NCBI GenBank assembly: GCA_959601495.1
Contig: CAUGPT010000029.1
Coordinates: 1-24,042, forward strand
Direction: 5' to 3'
Source of the DNA: Avispirillum sp959601495
GTDB taxonomy: Bacteria > Bacillota > Clostridia > Oscillospirales > CAG-272
DNA: 24,042 bases
In this document: piece after piece, positions 22,062 to 24,042 of the stretch
Layout: each line of letters begins with the position of its first letter
Numbering within the stretch: the first letter of the stretch is position 1
Notes under the pieces: generated by a model
The model's input: only the letters and a program-made list of their open reading frames with translations
What the model was told of the DNA's origin: nothing
The model's database searches: none
Position numbers and translations under genes: made by a program

Positions 22062-24023
22062 ATGAGTGACAACACCGAAATAAACGGCGGCACAAACGAG
22101 CGCGAGCTTAACGACATACTGCGCGTTCGCCGCGAAAAGCTTGCCGAGCTGCAGAGCGAGGGCAGAGATCCCTTTAAGATAACGAAGTACGACCGCACAC
22201 ATTCTTCGGCAGATGTAAAAAATGATTTTGACGCTCTCGAGGGCAAGACCGTCTCCGTTGCGGGACGTATCATGTCAAAGAGAGTCATGGGCAAAGCGTC
22301 TTTCTGCCACATTCAGGACCTTAATGGCAGCATACAGTGCTACGTTTGCCGCGACTCTCTGGGAGAGGAAGAATACAAGTATTTCAAAAAGCTTGATATC
22401 GGCGACATTGTGGGCATAGTCGGCTTTGTTTTCAAAACAAAAACGGGAGAGATCTCCGTTCACGCCGAAAGCGTCACCCTTCTTTCGAAAAGCCTTCAGG
22501 TACTGCCCGAGAAGTTCCACGGACTTACAAACACGGATATGCGCTACCGCCAGAGATACACCGACCTTATCGTAAATCCCGAGGTCCGCGACACATTCGT
22601 AAAGCGCTCGCGCATAATCTCCTCTATCAGAAGATATCTTGACTCTCAGGGCTTTATGGAGGTCGAGACCCCCATGCTGGTGCAGAACGCGGGCGGCGCT
22701 GCCGCACGTCCCTTTGAGACCCATTTCAACGCCCTCAACGAAGATCTGAAGCTGAGAATCTCTCTTGAGCTTTATCTGAAGCGGCTGATCGTCGGCGGAC
22801 TTGAAAGAGTTTACGAGATCGGCAGAGTTTTCCGTAACGAGGGTCTTGACACACGCCACAACCCCGAGTTTACGCTGATGGAGCTCTATCAGGCGTACAC
22901 GGACTACAACGGCATGATGGATCTTACCGAAAATCTCTACCGCCACGTCGCAAAAGAGGTGCTGGGCACAACGACCGTAAAATACGGCGACTATGTGATG
23001 GATCTCGGCAAGCCCTTTGAGCGCATCACCATGGTGGACGCCGTTAAAAAGTATTCCGGCGTTGACTTCAGAGAGATCGCCGACGACGAGGCGGCAAAGA
23101 AGATCGCACGCGAAAAAGGCATCGCGTACGAGGAGCGCCACAAGAAGGGCGACATCCTCAACCTGTTCTTTGAGGAGTTTGCGGAAGAGCATATGATCCA
23201 GCCCACATTCGTTATGGATCACCCAGTTGAAATTTCTCCTCTTACAAAGAGAAAGCCCGACGATCCGGACTACGTTGAGCGCTTTGAGTTCTTTATGAAC
23301 GGCTGGGAGATGGCAAACGCATACTCCGAGCTCAACGACCCCATCGACCAGAGAGAGCGCTTCAAAGCTCAGGAGGCGCTGCTCGCTCAGGGCGATGAAG
23401 AAGCAAATACCACGGACGAAGACTTTATGAACGCCCTTGAGATAGGTATGCCCCCCACGGGCGGCATCGGCTTCGGAATTGACCGTATGTGCATGCTGCT
23501 CACCGACTCGGCGGCTATCCGCGACGTTCTGCTCTTCCCGACAATGAAGCCGTTGGACACTCCAAAGTCGGAGAAAAAGCCTGAGGAAGTCGGTATCATC
23601 GGCGGAGCTAAGGGTACGGTCGAGATCGAGATTAAGGACGAGCCGATTGATTTTTCCAATGTGGAGATCGAGCCGCTGTTCCAAGATCAGGTCGATTTTG
23701 ATACCTTCGCCAAGTCTGATTATCGGGCTGTGAAGGTCAAGGCGTGCGAAGCCGTGAAGAAGTCCAAAAAGCTCCTAAAGTTCGTTTTGGACGACGGAAG
23801 CGGTGTAGATCGCGTGATTTTGAGCGGTATTCATGACTATTATGAGCCGGAGGATCTGGTGGGTAAGACCTGCATTGCCATCACCAACCTGCCACCCAGA
23901 AAGATGATGGGGATTGATTCCGAGGGTATGCTCATCTCCGCCGTCCACCACGAAAACGGCGAGGAGCGCCTGCATCTGCTGATGGTGGATCCTCACATTC
24001 CGGCAGGCGCAAAGCTCTATTGA
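22062..24023 (+). CDS. lysS: Class II lysyl-tRNA synthetase fused to a C-terminal tRNA-binding domain
   Basis: A 653-residue protein. Residues 64-142 form the OB-fold anticodon-binding domain, and about 165-495 the class II catalytic core with motif 2 GRVFRNEGLDTRHNPEFT (254-271) and motif 3 GIGFGIDRM (468-476), which bind ATP and lysine. Ordinary bacterial LysRS ends at about 500 residues. Here a linker (498-530) leads to an EMAPII/Trbp111-like tRNA-binding domain (about 541-653; RAVKVKACEAVKKSKKLLKF, ITNLPPRKMMGIDSEGMLISA), like the one at the end of many MetRS. It should raise tRNA affinity. From about residue 493 codon choice changes sharply (proline CCC 12 of 15 before, 1 of 11 after), so this end has a different history from the rest, or the contig is chimeric near its end. 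The ribosome-binding site is weak (GAAAG). Confidence 0.95.
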   Translation: MSDNTEINGGTNERELNDILRVRREKLAELQSEGRDPFKITKYDRTHSSADVKNDFDALEGKTVSVAGRIMSKRVMGKASFCHIQDLNGSIQCYVCRDSLGEEEYKYFKKLDIGDIVGIVGFVFKTKTGEISVHAESVTLLSKSLQVLPEKFHGLTNTDMRYRQRYTDLIVNPEVRDTFVKRSRIISSIRRYLDSQGFMEVETPMLVQNAGGAAARPFETHFNALNEDLKLRISLELYLKRLIVGGLERVYEIGRVFRNEGLDTRHNPEFTLMELYQAYTDYNGMMDLTENLYRHVAKEVLGTTTVKYGDYVMDLGKPFERITMVDAVKKYSGVDFREIADDEAAKKIAREKGIAYEERHKKGDILNLFFEEFAEEHMIQPTFVMDHPVEISPLTKRKPDDPDYVERFEFFMNGWEMANAYSELNDPIDQRERFKAQEALLAQGDEEANTTDEDFMNALEIGMPPTGGIGFGIDRMCMLLTDSAAIRDVLLFPTMKPLDTPKSEKKPEEVGIIGGAKGTVEIEIKDEPIDFSNVEIEPLFQDQVDFDTFAKSDYRAVKVKACEAVKKSKKLLKFVLDDGSGVDRVILSGIHDYYEPEDLVGKTCIAITNLPPRKMMGIDSEGMLISAVHHENGEERLHLLMVDPHIPAGAKLY

Positions 24024-24042
24024 TTGACCTAAAATTGTCGGT

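Noticed and set aside
22275..23684. 469-codon minus-strand frame opposite lysS
   Set aside because: It mirrors the lysS reading frame, shows no recognisable domain and starts without a ribosome-binding site.

Overview
The window looks like chromosomal DNA from a low-redundancy anaerobic Firmicute of the class Clostridia, probably a gut or rumen Oscillospiraceae/Ruminococcaceae-type bacterium. The evidence is a type I dockerin on a secreted protein, CIRCE control of groESL, the gene order cdaR-like regulator / ftsE / ftsX / M23 hydrolase / ctpA / greA / lysS, AgrC/LytTR-type signalling, and ribosome-binding sites built on GAAAGGA. No tRNA, rRNA, insertion sequence, phage gene or CRISPR array is visible.

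Layout. (1) 23-320: a short minus-strand reading frame carrying a broken histidine-phosphatase (RHG) motif behind a near-consensus promoter. (2) 373-5332: a plus-strand sugar operon with its own promoter. It encodes a secreted dockerin + DUF4838 protein, a D-allulose/tagatose 3-epimerase-type enzyme, a PfkB kinase and a class II ketose-bisphosphate aldolase, and ends at a perfect 22-bp bidirectional hairpin. (3) 5372-10551: on the minus strand, a LytTR response regulator and a membrane-less GHKL histidine kinase, then an intrinsic terminator, then two overlapping ABC exporter half-transporters. (4) 10761-12978: the groES-groEL operon with promoter, CIRCE operator and terminator. (5) 13057-14725: an orphan plus-strand terminator, an AGCS-family Na+/amino-acid symporter, and a 36-bp tandem repeat that starts inside the gene's 3' end. 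(6) 14860-15692: rsmE behind a perfect sigma-A promoter. (7) 15818-21985: a CdaR/PucR-type regulator, ftsE, ftsX, an EnvC/PcsB-like coiled-coil M23 peptidase, a CtpA-type S41 protease and greA, all plus strand and closely spaced. (8) 22062-24023: lysS with a C-terminal tRNA-binding domain whose codon usage differs sharply from the rest of the gene.

How the genes fit together. The sugar operon pairs an extracellular, probably scaffold-attached carbohydrate-active protein with a three-step intracellular route (epimerise, phosphorylate, cleave) for a ketohexose. The operon contains no transporter. The two-component system probably controls the ABC exporter pair just downstream, with the terminator between them as a possible control point. 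FtsEX and the M23 hydrolase form the usual septal peptidoglycan-splitting module. The best candidates for something new are the dockerin-led ketose operon, the LysRS C-terminal switch, the 36-bp repeat, and the orphan terminator with a second CIRCE-like half-site between groES and the symporter.
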